A stretch of DNA of 64,000 nucleotides from Flavobacteriaceae bacterium (GCA_028284745.1 JANQRC010000067.1:28080-92079), one strand, 5' to 3'; counted from the first letter of the stretch, positions 36,229 to 46,549 are shown. Notes: a model not told the origin generated them from the letters alone. Numbers and translations are program-made.

Positions 36229-37227
36229 TTATAGTTTATGGGGTAAAAATGGATAATCTTCTTGTTCGTACACGGCATCGTACATGACATTTTTCTCTGG
36301 GAAGGGTGATTCTTCGGCAAATTTCTCACATTCCTTCACCTTATCTTTCACACGCTTGTCGATCTCTGCGATCTCATCTTCTGTAGCATATTTCTTCTCC
36401 AAAATGATGTCCTTCACTTGCGTGATGGGATCGATCTTCTGATACTCCGCAACCTCATCCTTGGTACGGTAGTGTTGTGCGTCACTCATCGAGTGCCCAC
36501 GATAGCGATAGGTCTTCATCTCTAGGAAGGTTGGCCCATCACCGCGTCGTGCACGTTGAATTGCCTCGTCTACAGCCTCGGCGACCTTCACGGGGTTCAT
36601 ACCATCTACTGGGCCACAAGGCATTTCGTAACCAAGACCCAGTTTCCAAATGTCTGTATGGTTAGCCGTTCTCTCTACTGAAGTTCCCATGGCATACCCG
36701 TTGTTCTCACAGATGAAAACTACAGGGAGTTTCCATAGCATCGCCAAATTGAAGCTTTCGTGCAATGAACCTTGACGTACAGCACCATCGCCCATATAAC
36801 AGAGCGTTACATTGTCCCTGTCATGATATTTATCGCCAAAGGCCATCCCAGCTCCCAGAGGAATTTGCCCGCCTACGATACCATGCCCGCCATGGAAACG
36901 ATGCTCTCTTGAAAAGATGTGCATCGAGCCTCCAAGGCCTTGTGAGGTACCTGTGGCCTTACCGAACAGTTCGGCCATGACCCGTTTTGGGTCAACACCC
37001 ATTCCGATGGGCTGCACGTGGTTTCGATAGGCTGTGATCATACGGTCCTTGGTAAGGTCCATCGCATGTAACGAGCCTGCCAATACAGCTTCTTGTCCAT
37101 TGTATAGGTGAAGGAATCCCCTAACTTTTTGTTGAATATATACAGCGGCCAGTTTGTCTTCGAACTTCCGCCAGAAGAGCATATCCTCATACCATTGAAG
37201 ATATGTTTCCTTTGTGATCTTCTTCAT
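36229..37227 (-). CDS. pdhA: pyruvate dehydrogenase E1 component, alpha subunit
   Basis: Thiamine pyrophosphate-dependent E1 alpha. The TPP motif GDGAVRQGSLHESFN through ENNGYAMGTS and the phosphorylation-loop region YRYRGHSMSD are conserved. The start was placed at the ATG 37227 (MKKITKETYLQWYEDM) because the ORF upstream of it shows no similarity to the family; 332 residues is the usual length. It is linked to pdhC, and cdd lies upstream on the same strand. The E1 beta subunit gene is elsewhere. Confidence 0.96.
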   Translation of the reverse strand: MKKITKETYLQWYEDMLFWRKFEDKLAAVYIQQKVRGFLHLYNGQEAVLAGSLHAMDLTKDRMITAYRNHVQPIGMGVDPKRVMAELFGKATGTSQGLGGSMHIFSREHRFHGGHGIVGGQIPLGAGMAFGDKYHDRDNVTLCYMGDGAVRQGSLHESFNLAMLWKLPVVFICENNGYAMGTSVERTANHTDIWKLGLGYEMPCGPVDGMNPVKVAEAVDEAIQRARRGDGPTFLEMKTYRYRGHSMSDAQHYRTKDEVAEYQKIDPITQVKDIILEKKYATEDEIAEIDKRVKDKVKECEKFAEESPFPEKNVMYDAVYEQEDYPFLPHKL

Positions 37228-37338
37228 AGAATTGCTTTGGTTTAGTAGCTTCTTCGTAATTGAAACGAATAACAAAAATACACTTTTCGACAAAAGTGAA
37301 AAAAGTGAGGCGCAGGAATTGTGATCGGTGTTTTTGTA

Positions 37339-37821
37339 CTAGAGGTAAGAACTATCAAAGACCAAGGGCAATAGGTCGCTAAGCGAACTGGCTTTGACGA
37401 TCTTACCCGTTTCTCCCATGAAGTAGATAGCAATGGGAGCATCTTGCTTTTGCTCGTACTCGGCAATGCTTTGTCTGCATGCGCCACAGGGCGGCACCGG
37501 TTTGTCTACGATCGTGGTGTCAGAGCTTGCTGTGACAGCTATGGCCCTTACTTTGGCCTTAGGGTAATTGGCGCCTGCATGGAAGATGGCTACACGTTCT
37601 GCACACAGACCAGAAGGATAGGCCGCGTTCTCTTGATTGTTGCCAACAACAATTTGGCCATTATCCAAAGACAACGCAGCGCCTACTCTAAACTTAGAAT
37701 AAGGGGCATATGCTTGTTCGCTGGCCTTGATAGCTTCGGCCATGAGATGCTTTGCTTCGGTCGGCAATTCATCCAAATGGTCAAAGACTTGCAGTATTGC
37801 CATGACTTTGACTTCCTTCAT
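37339..37821 (-). CDS. cdd: cytidine deaminase
   Basis: Zinc-dependent deamination of cytidine/deoxycytidine in pyrimidine salvage. Zinc ligands and the catalytic glutamate are Cys73 and Glu75 (GLCAERVAIFHAG) and Cys112/Cys115 (PPCGACRQ). The 160-residue length fits the homotetrameric class. It lies 4 bases after porV and 111 bases before pdhA, in the cluster order porU-porV-cdd-pdhA-pdhC common in flavobacteria. Confidence 0.95.
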   Translation of the reverse strand: MKEVKVMAILQVFDHLDELPTEAKHLMAEAIKASEQAYAPYSKFRVGAALSLDNGQIVVGNNQENAAYPSGLCAERVAIFHAGANYPKAKVRAIAVTASSDTTIVDKPVPPCGACRQSIAEYEQKQDAPIAIYFMGETGKIVKASSLSDLLPLVFDSSYL

Positions 37822-37825
37822 AGGT

Positions 37826-38983
37826 CTAGTATTCTATATACTCTTCACCTAGGTTGAATGTAAGTGAAAAGCGCAAGGTATTCTCTAGCGGGTTTCTAAC
37901 TCTTGAGGCAGAGAACAAGTATGAGATATCTAGCTTTACCACGTTGTATTTGAAACCTGCTCCTAAAGTGAAAAACTTACGAGCTCCTTTTTCTTCACTT
38001 TCGTTGAAATAGCCAGCACGCAGTGCGAAAGAGTCATCATAGGTATACTCTGTCCCCAATGCCCAGGTGAATTCTTTCAACTCTTCGCTGAAGCCATCGG
38101 GCGCATCGCCAAAAGAACTGAACACCCCAGACAGGAAGCTGTCGTCTGGTTGACGATAACCAATAACATTACCTTCTGGATCCAATATTTCTTCGTTAGG
38201 GGTTGGTACCAGTAATTTGCCTACTTCTGCATTGACAGCAAGTTTGTTCAATCCGCCAGAGAAGATAAAATCAAAACCGCCGCCTAACCTCAGTAAGGTA
38301 GGAAGATAGCTGTCTTGCCCACCATCATCGTACGACAACTTTGGCCCCAGGTTAGAGATGTTGAAACCACCACGCCAACGACCATTGAAATCATTATAGG
38401 CTATTTCTTCGGACTGATAGTATCCTGCAACGTCAACTGCAAAACTGCTCGCCGAGCTAGCATCGGGATCCACTTCGTTTAGCCTAAGGTTCGAGTTGAT
38501 GAATCGCCCCGCAACAGCCATCGAAAACTGGTCACTTAGCTTTAACGCATAGGAAACATCCAAGGTAAACTCGTTTGGACTTGCACTTCCTTGCGGAATC
38601 ACATTAAAACCATCAAAGGTATTGAACTCGATATCGCCTAGGCTGAAGTATTTGAAGCTAGCTGCCCAAGCACTACGTTCGTTTATTCTATTGTAAAAAT
38701 TAACGCCCCCCAAGAAAATATCATCTACAAGGTCGCTCAGGTAAGGTGTGTAACTGATGCCAATACCTATCTGTTGTTGTGCAAAGGCATGCTTGGCGGG
38801 ATTCCACTGTTGTGAGTATGCATCTGGACTACTGGCCACTCCTATATCACCCATACCTGCTGAACGAGCATCCGAAGGAATCAATAAAAAGGGCACTGCT
38901 GTGGTGATCACTCTATTTTCTTCTTGGGCGTTGGCGTTGATCATCATCCCAAGTGTGCATATCAAGGCGAATAATTTTTTCAT
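37826..38983 (-). CDS. porV: T9SS outer membrane protein PorV
   Basis: FadL-like outer membrane beta-barrel (385 residues) needed for type IX secretion; it shuttles cargo to the PorU sortase. Signal peptide MKKLFALICTLGMMINANAQ is followed by the conserved FLLIPSDARSAGMGDIGVA and SQQWNPAKHAF motifs, and the protein ends in strand-like residues (RFSLTFNLGEEY). It is 39 bases downstream of porU, forming the porU-porV pair seen throughout Flavobacteriaceae. Confidence 0.94.
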   Translation of the reverse strand: MKKLFALICTLGMMINANAQEENRVITTAVPFLLIPSDARSAGMGDIGVASSPDAYSQQWNPAKHAFAQQQIGIGISYTPYLSDLVDDIFLGGVNFYNRINERSAWAASFKYFSLGDIEFNTFDGFNVIPQGSASPNEFTLDVSYALKLSDQFSMAVAGRFINSNLRLNEVDPDASSASSFAVDVAGYYQSEEIAYNDFNGRWRGGFNISNLGPKLSYDDGGQDSYLPTLLRLGGGFDFIFSGGLNKLAVNAEVGKLLVPTPNEEILDPEGNVIGYRQPDDSFLSGVFSSFGDAPDGFSEELKEFTWALGTEYTYDDSFALRAGYFNESEEKGARKFFTLGAGFKYNVVKLDISYLFSASRVRNPLENTLRFSLTFNLGEEYIEY

Positions 38984-39022
38984 CGAGTTAGTGGTAATGT
39001 TAGTAACAAATATAGTTTTTAA

Positions 39023-42000
39023 TTAGAGTATGACAAGTTTTTCGATCTTCTCGGCAACCTTATTGGTTAACGTAGATTTTACAGTAATCTTGTATACGTA
39101 TACACCTTTTCCGATTCGGTCTCCAAAATCATCGCGCCCATCCCACGTAATGTCTCTTGAGAGAAAGCCATCAGTGGTTATTTGTTGATTTCTCGTCCAG
39201 ACCACTTTGCCAGAAATTGTAAATACCTGAACTTGAACATCCAAGGGTTCGAATGGCCGGTTATGATTGAACCAGAATTCGGTATAGCTAGTAAAAGGGT
39301 TGGGGTAGTTTAGCACGCGCTCCAGTTCCAATTCATCGCCACCCACAACAACAAACTGTAGCTCTGCAGTAGCTGAATTGTTATACACATCCCAAGCTGT
39401 CAGCGTTAGCGTATGAAGGCCCGGCTCTAGGTCCCTGAAAGGAAAGGTCACGCGTCCTGTGGTGAAATCATCTAATTCGGCTTCGTAATAATCATTGAGC
39501 ACAAATGGATTCGTCTCATCGCCGTCCAGGATGGCTAAAATGTCATGACCAATTCCACTAGCGGTGTTGATGCCGTTCTCATCTTCCAAGATCCCCAAGA
39601 GAATAGGAGAATCGTTGGTGATGCCCCCAGAGACAAAATTCTCGTCGTTCATGAACAACTGTATGGTAGGGCCAATGTCGTCTTCGGGAGCGTTTTCGTC
39701 CAACTCACCTACAAGAAAACGGAGATCGGCCCCTCCGTAGTCTATGTCACTGCCTTCTTGGGTGGCATAAAAGCTGGCCCTGCCTTGACCGACTGGAATT
39801 ACAATATCTCTTGGCACCACAAATTCGAATTCAAAAGAACTATCTGAGGGATCGACACTTGTCTTGCCTCGAAAAATGGTCTCTCCAAGTGTCTCAAAGT
39901 CATGAATGAAAACCACATCATTCAACACTGTGCCATCATTGGCCAACGTTTGCCGTTGGATGTTCTTGTCAAAGATATTCGAGAAGACCGTTCCGTTAAA
40001 ATTAGGGACCAATGTTCCAGATTCATCTACGATGTTACCTCGTATTTTGGCCCTGCTTAATGCTTTAAGGGTATCCAACGCTTGTTCTACAGGCACGTCA
40101 TTGACATGGGTCAAATTGATGCGAGGTCTTGGGATCGCAATTTTCAATGCCGGATCCCCTACGAAAAATACAACCCTCTTTTGATTGCTTCCAATAAAAC
40201 CCAGGTCTAGCTTTGCCCTTCGCAATGCCTCGGCCACTGACACATAGTTATTATCTGTTCCAGGCAGGTCATACCTAAAGAGGTTTCTAGAGATATCATC
40301 ATTTAGATTGATCCCCACGCTTACAAATATCTGCCTCGTGGTAGTTATCAGCCCGATGGCGCCACCTGTTTCGTTCCAAAAGGTGAACTCGCCAGCTGTG
40401 GGACGCTCCGGATTGTCGAATCTGGTAAATTCACAGGTTACAGTGATAAAGAGTGGATATCGAAATCTATTAAATAAGCCTTGCGCATCAGGTTTTTGAA
40501 AGATCCGTTCGGCAGCTAGGCCATCTTCGCCACCATGGCCAAAATAATTGATCACCAACCCTCCTCTTTCGACTTCATTCAGAAAACGTTGATTGGCCCC
40601 AGGGTATCTGAAACCCCCGGAAGAGGATTCTTGCTGAAAGGCATCTATATATACTTTTCGTACATTGAAAGAAGGCTTGTTTGCTGCAAGGTCGTCACCC
40701 AAGGCATCCAATTGAGTTACGATTTGCGTGTCACTAGGAATGTCGGCATCGTCAGATAGCAAGATCACATCATTGCGCCACCTGGCCTGTGAAGCCTCTG
40801 CATGGTAATCTATCACCTTATCGACCATTCTATTGGCCATCGAGAGGTCATCTGCCAATATTCTGCCCACTGCAAGGTCCAGGAGGTCTGGTGCATTTTC
40901 CAGAAAACCTTCATTGGCGTCCATCATCCCATAGTAGTCATCTGACATCACAGCACTGGTAAGGCTATAACTTTGATACGTATGGAAGGTGGGCACCACA
41001 TCATTATTGTCGGGGATCCTATTCTTGGGATCATATGAGGTATCCCCAAAAAAGCATACGTATCTTAACCTATCTTCGGGTGAAGAAGCATTGTCGTACA
41101 CATATTTGACGAGATTTCGCAAAGCTCCAATATCAGGATTGCCCGTATTGAACTCATCATACACATCCTGAATGTCATATACTCTTACCTCTAATCCTGA
41201 GTTTTGTCTATGAAAGTCAGCCAGACGCTGAGCAGCCGACAGCAATTCTGCAGAAGTGAAGATCAAATAGTCTACGTCGGCCTCTGCGCCCCCATTTCTA
41301 AATACCGTACCTTTTATATCCTGATTGTCCACTCTAGCATCCGAATCTTGTAACGGTTCGAGAAAATCACTAGTGTCGATCGCAACATAATCCCTTACTA
41401 CACCCTGAACGACGTTAAATGAAAATGTGCCTTCTGACAACGTATTGTCATAGCTCACAACATTGTGGATGTCTGTCACATCCCAAACTGAAGAGATCGG
41501 GGCGGCATTAGACAATACTACTTCTGCTGTGCCCAAGTTGGTGGCCATATCTTCAATACGAAATGGAAACTGTTGGCCAATGCCTCTTAGCTGTCTTTTG
41601 GCTTCCACTATCAGATAATCCAAATATGCCACAGAACTAGGGTTGCCAGCGTTGTCATAGACAGCCTCTACTGTGACCAGGTCGTTCCCGACAGGCACAT
41701 CGGCATTGCTTCTGATACCGTCGTCTCTGGCTAAGATAAAATTGTTACTCGTTGGAAGAGCAGGTATATTAAACTGCAATGCACCCTCTGTGCTTTGCCC
41801 TCCAGAAGACACATTGAACTGCATAGATGTTGCCGAAGTAGATACTGCTGCTGGATTGGCCGTTATGGTAATTGGCTGAGAGACATCAATATTCGGGAAT
41901 GTGAATTCGTATGTCTTTGTGTTCTCTATTGAAAAAATATCGCCAAACCACCTTCTGCCTATCTTAGCGATGTTGACCAGGTCTTCTTCTACATACTGAT

Positions 42001-42913
42001 GGTCATCAAAGGTCGTGTAGGTATTCTGTGGGATGCCTACGGCTTCCGTTGCTGGTGGGATCCGCTTGCCAGCATTGCCAGAAGCTGTGATATAGTAATA
42101 GGTCCTATCGGTGTATGGATTTATGTGCGTACCATAATCCTCGCTAAATTTATCTTCTGCTTCAGCGTAAAACAACACATGGTCACCACTGTCAAAACTT
42201 CCATCCTGCTCACCAACAACTTGTATTGCATTCTCAGTTACATCGTAATACTGAACATCCTGGTTTCGCAGTGGTATAGGGCTTCCTCCATTACCATAGA
42301 TCTTGATGGTTCTGGGGTTCACATTGGCCACATCCATGCCTAATGCACTGATAAAATCTCTGCTAAGCCTATAAACCCCGGATCTTTCGACATAGAATTT
42401 GAACCATTCCCCACTTGCCAACACAGAGTTTGTTCTTGCTGTGCTTCTACTGGTTTGCTGAAAATGGCTGGATAGGCTATTGTTCTGATACGTGTATTGT
42501 ATAGTGAAGGCAGTTAAACGCTTGTACTGCCCATCTTGCTTGATGATGGGGTTCAATGAGATACCATTGACCACCTTACCTCTTGCTGTGGCACTGAGTA
42601 GTTTTGGACTGTGGTTGCTTTTTACAAGAGTAATATCCAGGTCTAACAATTGTGCTTTGGATATATTCTCGTATCGTTGATCACGAATCTTTAAAGATGA
42701 CTCGACAACAGGTCGTGAATCTTCCCAATGTGCAGAAAACTTTATCCCCTGTTCAAAGGAGTAATCAAAATATTTGCTATCAAAGCCAGGGACAGTGATC
42801 TCATCGTCTTCTATGCCAAGTTCTTTTACCTCCCAGTCAATTATGTATTCTTTCTGCTGTGCTATCGAGAATGCAGCAGAAAATAGGATCAAGATTAACG
42901 TGATTTTTTTCAT
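39023..42913 (-). CDS. porU: type IX secretion system sortase PorU
   Basis: Gingipain-like (C25) cysteine protease on the cell surface that removes C-terminal sorting signals from T9SS cargo and attaches cargo to lipopolysaccharide. Signal peptide MKKITLILILFSAAFSIAQ. The catalytic dyad is His793 (NYFGHGG) and Cys827 (ITVTCEFTRFDNP). The C-terminus ends in a strand-rich domain (LNYPNPF, GDRIGKGVYVYKI) itself similar to a T9SS C-terminal domain. At 1296 residues it is full length. It is divergent from gldJ, as in other flavobacteria. Confidence 0.95.
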   Translation of the reverse strand: MKKITLILILFSAAFSIAQQKEYIIDWEVKELGIEDDEITVPGFDSKYFDYSFEQGIKFSAHWEDSRPVVESSLKIRDQRYENISKAQLLDLDITLVKSNHSPKLLSATARGKVVNGISLNPIIKQDGQYKRLTAFTIQYTYQNNSLSSHFQQTSRSTARTNSVLASGEWFKFYVERSGVYRLSRDFISALGMDVANVNPRTIKIYGNGGSPIPLRNQDVQYYDVTENAIQVVGEQDGSFDSGDHVLFYAEAEDKFSEDYGTHINPYTDRTYYYITASGNAGKRIPPATEAVGIPQNTYTTFDDHQYVEEDLVNIAKIGRRWFGDIFSIENTKTYEFTFPNIDVSQPITITANPAAVSTSATSMQFNVSSGGQSTEGALQFNIPALPTSNNFILARDDGIRSNADVPVGNDLVTVEAVYDNAGNPSSVAYLDYLIVEAKRQLRGIGQQFPFRIEDMATNLGTAEVVLSNAAPISSVWDVTDIHNVVSYDNTLSEGTFSFNVVQGVVRDYVAIDTSDFLEPLQDSDARVDNQDIKGTVFRNGGAEADVDYLIFTSAELLSAAQRLADFHRQNSGLEVRVYDIQDVYDEFNTGNPDIGALRNLVKYVYDNASSPEDRLRYVCFFGDTSYDPKNRIPDNNDVVPTFHTYQSYSLTSAVMSDDYYGMMDANEGFLENAPDLLDLAVGRILADDLSMANRMVDKVIDYHAEASQARWRNDVILLSDDADIPSDTQIVTQLDALGDDLAANKPSFNVRKVYIDAFQQESSSGGFRYPGANQRFLNEVERGGLVINYFGHGGEDGLAAERIFQKPDAQGLFNRFRYPLFITVTCEFTRFDNPERPTAGEFTFWNETGGAIGLITTTRQIFVSVGINLNDDISRNLFRYDLPGTDNNYVSVAEALRRAKLDLGFIGSNQKRVVFFVGDPALKIAIPRPRINLTHVNDVPVEQALDTLKALSRAKIRGNIVDESGTLVPNFNGTVFSNIFDKNIQRQTLANDGTVLNDVVFIHDFETLGETIFRGKTSVDPSDSSFEFEFVVPRDIVIPVGQGRASFYATQEGSDIDYGGADLRFLVGELDENAPEDDIGPTIQLFMNDENFVSGGITNDSPILLGILEDENGINTASGIGHDILAILDGDETNPFVLNDYYEAELDDFTTGRVTFPFRDLEPGLHTLTLTAWDVYNNSATAELQFVVVGGDELELERVLNYPNPFTSYTEFWFNHNRPFEPLDVQVQVFTISGKVVWTRNQQITTDGFLSRDITWDGRDDFGDRIGKGVYVYKITVKSTLTNKVAEKIEKLVIL

Positions 42914-43126
42914 TGCTTTGTAAACGTAAGTATGTGCGATAATAGTATCCCAAATCCACCAAAATCCAAATTTAAGAATAATAAATAATCACAACCTGCG
43001 TTATTCACAACAGAATGGCAATGATTTACAACTTAGTTTGGTGTGAGGGCCCCTATTTTGCTTGCACTTTCTTTGTTAATTAGTATATTGCGCAACCGAA
43101 ATCTTAAGTTTAAACACGACTTACTT

Positions 43127-44764
43127 ATGTTGAATAAAAGATTCATTATCCATGTTCTGGCTGCACTGACCGTATCTGTTGGTTTTGTGAGCTGTAGCCA
43201 AAAATCAAGTTCTAAGAACATTTCGAGAGCTACTGGCATGAGGATCAATGACAGGGCTGGCGGTTTTCAGTACAACTCGAATTTTAAAGAACAAGCTACT
43301 CCTCCCGGCATGGTGTTTATTGAAGGCGGTACCTTTACCATGGGCAAGGTACAGGACGACATCATGCACGATTGGAACAACACCCCTACCCAGCAGCATG
43401 TTCAATCCTTCTACATGGACGAGACCGAGGTTACCAACCTTATGTGGAATGAGTACCTCTACTACCTGAGAACGGTTTACCCACCTGAAAATATAGAATA
43501 CAGAAAAATCTACACGGGTGCTTTGCCAGATACGTTGGTCTGGAGAAACCAGCTTGGTTTCAATGAGGTGATGGTAAGCAATTACCTTCGTCACCCAGCA
43601 TACGCAGAATACCCGGTGGTTGGTGTCAACTGGATACAAGCCGTCGAATTCAGCGAATGGCGAACAGACATGGCCAACATGGCCGTACTTCAACGAGAAG
43701 GTTATCTAGCCAAAGACACACATTCACGAGTTGATGCAGGTAGCACGTTCAGCACCAACACCTATCTTGATTATCCTGACAAGTCTTTTGGAGGAAACAT
43801 CGACACCTTATTAGGAAGAAGAAGCGCTAGAGACACTGTATTCCCTGGAAGAACAAGCGGTGTTCTTTTCCCAGAATTCAGACTTCCTACCGAAGTAGAA
43901 TGGGAATATGCTGCTCTTTCACTCGTTGGTATCAGAAATTACAATTCTTACAGAGGAAAGAAAAAATATCCTTGGGACGGCGAATACACACGTTCTGGAA
44001 ATCGTAAGATCAAAGGAGACCAGTTGGCCAACTTCAAGCAAGGAAAAGGTGACTATGGCGGGATCGCCGGATGGTCAGACGACGGCGGTGACATTACCGT
44101 TCAGGTGAAATCATACCCGCCAAACGATTACGGGCTTTATGACATGGCCGGTAACGTTGCCGAATGGGTAGCCGACGTGTACAGACCTATCGTTGATGAC
44201 GAAGCTAATGACTTCAACTACTACAGAGGAAATGTATACTATAAGAACAAGATACGTCCTGACGGAAAGCCAGATATTGTTACTGTTGACAATATTCAGT
44301 ATGACACGTTGAGTAACGGGAGAATTGTTGCTAGGGTACTTCCAGGTGAATTAGAAAAAGTACCTGTTAATGAAGAAGACACCTATCTGAGAACCAATTT
44401 CTCTACAGCTGACAATAGAGCTTATAGGGACGGCGACCTTAGTTCCACACGTTATTTCGAGCGTTTTTATGATGAAGGTGAAGAAAAAAAAGGAGCCATG
44501 TACAATGCTCCCGAACACAAAGTCTACTCTGACACGCTAGGCAACCTTGTACGCGAGTATGATAAATCTACAAGCAGAACTACATTGGTAAACGACGAAA
44601 GTAGAGTATACAAAGGTGGCTCTTGGAGAGACAGAGCCTACTGGCTAGACCCTGCACAACGTAGATATCTGCCACAATACATGTCTACAGACTACATTGG
44701 TTTTAGATGTGCAATGTCTCGCGTAGGCACAAAGGCCAAGAAAAAGAAGACGCCAAGAGGTTAA
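43127..44764 (+). CDS. gldJ: gliding motility lipoprotein GldJ
   Basis: SUMF1-fold lipoprotein required for gliding and type IX secretion in flavobacteria. The lipobox Cys is Cys23 (VSVGFVSC). The formylglycine-synthase-like domain spans most of the protein (MVFIEGGTFTMGK through YIGFRCAMSR). The position equivalent to the FGE active cysteines reads GGSWRDRAYWLDP, so it has no catalytic cysteines and is structural. The ATG at 43127 is preferred over 43043 because it gives a standard lipoprotein signal. murF follows after a terminator. Confidence 0.95.
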   Translation: MLNKRFIIHVLAALTVSVGFVSCSQKSSSKNISRATGMRINDRAGGFQYNSNFKEQATPPGMVFIEGGTFTMGKVQDDIMHDWNNTPTQQHVQSFYMDETEVTNLMWNEYLYYLRTVYPPENIEYRKIYTGALPDTLVWRNQLGFNEVMVSNYLRHPAYAEYPVVGVNWIQAVEFSEWRTDMANMAVLQREGYLAKDTHSRVDAGSTFSTNTYLDYPDKSFGGNIDTLLGRRSARDTVFPGRTSGVLFPEFRLPTEVEWEYAALSLVGIRNYNSYRGKKKYPWDGEYTRSGNRKIKGDQLANFKQGKGDYGGIAGWSDDGGDITVQVKSYPPNDYGLYDMAGNVAEWVADVYRPIVDDEANDFNYYRGNVYYKNKIRPDGKPDIVTVDNIQYDTLSNGRIVARVLPGELEKVPVNEEDTYLRTNFSTADNRAYRDGDLSSTRYFERFYDEGEEKKGAMYNAPEHKVYSDTLGNLVREYDKSTSRTTLVNDESRVYKGGSWRDRAYWLDPAQRRYLPQYMSTDYIGFRCAMSRVGTKAKKKKTPRG

Positions 44765-44786
44765 TCATCCAACAACAATACATTAC

Positions 44787-44816
44787 AAGCCCTGTTCCTA
44801 TCGAACAGGGCTTTTT
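44787..44816 (+). terminator. rho-independent terminator after gldJ
   Basis: An 11-bp perfect stem (AAGCCCTGTTC with GAACAGGGCTT) and a 5-base loop, followed by T residues. It lies between gldJ and the murF ATG at 44833, so murF needs its own promoter or read-through. Confidence 0.85.
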
Positions 44817-44832
44817 AGTTACCTTTGCCTTC

Positions 44833-46107
44833 ATGAATACAGAAGATCTACACAAACGCTTCATAGCATCCTCTGGGGTGTGCACAGATACCCGAAAGAT
44901 CTTTGATGGCTGCCTGTTCTTTGCGCTAAGGGGTGAAAATTTCAATGGCAATTCTTTTGCAAAGCAAGCACTGCAAAAAGGTGCTTCATATGCTATCATA
45001 GACGAAGAGGAGTTCCATGTTGAAGAAGGCAAGACCCTACTTGTTGAAGATGTACTTTCAACACTCCAAAAACTAGCCATTTTCCACCGAAACCATCTAA
45101 ACATCCCAATACTTTCACTAACGGGAAGTAATGGAAAGACCACTACCAAAGAACTGATCAATGCTGTGTTGTCACAGATCTTCAATGTCACAGCCACCAA
45201 AGGAAACCTCAACAATCACATTGGTGTACCGCTCACATTGCTTTCAATGAACAAAGATACTGAGATAGGTGTGGTAGAAATGGGCGCCAACCATGTGGGT
45301 GAGATCGCTTTGCTTTCTGGTATAGCACAACCAGACATGGGCTATATCACCAACTTTGGCAAAGCACACTTGGAAGGGTTTGGAGGTGTACAAGGCGTCA
45401 TCAAGGGAAAAAGCGAACTCTATGATTACCTAAAACAACACAACGGCCTTATATTTTTGAATGCTGACGATCCTAAACAAGTAGAGATCGTGGGGGGGCA
45501 CCGTCACTTTTCATTCGATAGGACCAGTGGTTCGAACGTACTGGTCCAATTAATAGACATACACCCTTTTTTAAAGGTTTCCTATAAAGAAACCATCATA
45601 CAGACCAACCTGGTTGGCACGTACAACTTCAGCAATGTTGCCGCGGCCATTGCCGTTGGTGATTATTTCAATGTACCTGAGAGCGATATCAAAAAAGCTA
45701 TCGAAAAGTATGTGCCTTCCAACAATCGGTCCCAGATCATTTCCAAAAGGACAAACACCATTGTTTTAGATGCTTACAATGCCAATCCTACCAGCATGGA
45801 AGCTGCCTTAAAAAACTTTTCGTTGTTGACTGGCGACAAAATGGCTTTTTTAGGAGATATGTTTGAATTGGGGGACGAATCACAAAAAGAACATCAATTC
45901 ATTGCCGACCTGGCTTCTTCTTTAGGAATAGATCATGTGATCCTGATAGGGAAGCACTTTTCCAGAGTTATAACCAATGAACAAGCCATTATATATAACT
46001 CATTTGAAGCATTTGAAGAAGACAACTTCGATTTCCCTGAAAACACCAGCATCCTCATAAAGGGGTCAAGGGGAATGGCTTTGGAAAGAATTGTCGATCT
46101 CATATAA
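44833..46107 (+). CDS. murF: UDP-MurNAc-tripeptide D-alanyl-D-alanine ligase
   Basis: Cytoplasmic ligase adding D-Ala-D-Ala to the peptidoglycan precursor. The ATP-binding LTGSNGKTTTKELI, the MGANHVGEIALLSGI segment and a late DAYNANPTSMEAAL motif are standard for MurF. ATG at 44833 was chosen (424 residues) because the upstream extension to 44707 runs through gldJ and its terminator. gldJ-murF order is a common flavobacterial linkage. Confidence 0.95.
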   Translation: MNTEDLHKRFIASSGVCTDTRKIFDGCLFFALRGENFNGNSFAKQALQKGASYAIIDEEEFHVEEGKTLLVEDVLSTLQKLAIFHRNHLNIPILSLTGSNGKTTTKELINAVLSQIFNVTATKGNLNNHIGVPLTLLSMNKDTEIGVVEMGANHVGEIALLSGIAQPDMGYITNFGKAHLEGFGGVQGVIKGKSELYDYLKQHNGLIFLNADDPKQVEIVGGHRHFSFDRTSGSNVLVQLIDIHPFLKVSYKETIIQTNLVGTYNFSNVAAAIAVGDYFNVPESDIKKAIEKYVPSNNRSQIISKRTNTIVLDAYNANPTSMEAALKNFSLLTGDKMAFLGDMFELGDESQKEHQFIADLASSLGIDHVILIGKHFSRVITNEQAIIYNSFEAFEEDNFDFPENTSILIKGSRGMALERIVDLI

Positions 46108-46111
46108 AAAG

Positions 46112-46139
46112 GCCACCGTGTCTAACAGGCGGTGGCTTC
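46112..46139 (+). terminator. terminator-like hairpin after murF
   Basis: GCCACCG (46112-46118) pairs with CGGTGGC (46130-46136), loop 11 bases, preceded by AAAAA and followed by TTCTTG. It lies a few bases after the murF stop. The T-run is weak, so efficiency is uncertain. The next 240 bases hold no supported gene. Confidence 0.6.
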
Positions 46140-46382
46140 TTGTATATGGTCGTGCACCAAAGGCTATCCCTCATCAGAAGGAATGAGCTCTTCATCGATA
46201 ATGTGCATCACTCCGCAATCTTGTTTGTGGTAAGCACATCAAGCTCATCAAAGCTAAATAAGGGGGTTCTTCGAAAATACCAAACTGTGGTCCTTCGTCA
46301 GGTTAGCATTCAACTAAAAAAGCGGTAAGACCAAGGGGCGGGCTTCCAACAATGGTAGAAGTTTTACCAAGTTTCAATAAAG

Positions 46383-46408
46383 ATCCCGAAGCTGTTATGC
46401 TTCGGGAT
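46383..46408 (-). terminator. terminator after the tRNA-Val genes
   Basis: A perfect 10-bp stem (ATCCCGAAGC with GCTTCGGGAT) and a 6-base loop. On the minus strand it lies 10 bases after tRNA-Val(GAC) and is followed by CTTTATT. Confidence 0.6.
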
Positions 46409-46418
46409 GTGCTTGATG

Positions 46419-46493
46419 TGGACTGTACTGGATTCGAACCAGTGACCTCTGCCCTGTCAAGGCAGCGCTCTAAACCAACTGAGCTAACAATCC
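46419..46493 (-). tRNA. tRNA-Val (anticodon GAC)
   Basis: Full cloverleaf on the minus strand: acceptor stem GGATTGT/ACAGTCC, D stem GCTC/GAGC, anticodon stem CTGCC/GGCAG with loop TTGACAG (anticodon GAC), T arm ACTGG-TTCGAAT-CCAGT. The CCA end is not encoded. It lies 56 bases downstream of a second valine tRNA and is probably co-transcribed with it. Confidence 0.93.
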
Positions 46494-46549
46494 CAATACA
46501 TAATAAATATACAAAAAAAGAAAAGCCCCAAGTACTTTGAAGCTTTCTG

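Noticed and set aside
43043..43126. Upstream extension of gldJ starting at 43043
   Set aside because: It would put 28 residues before a standard lipoprotein signal; the ATG at 43127 gives a normal lipobox.
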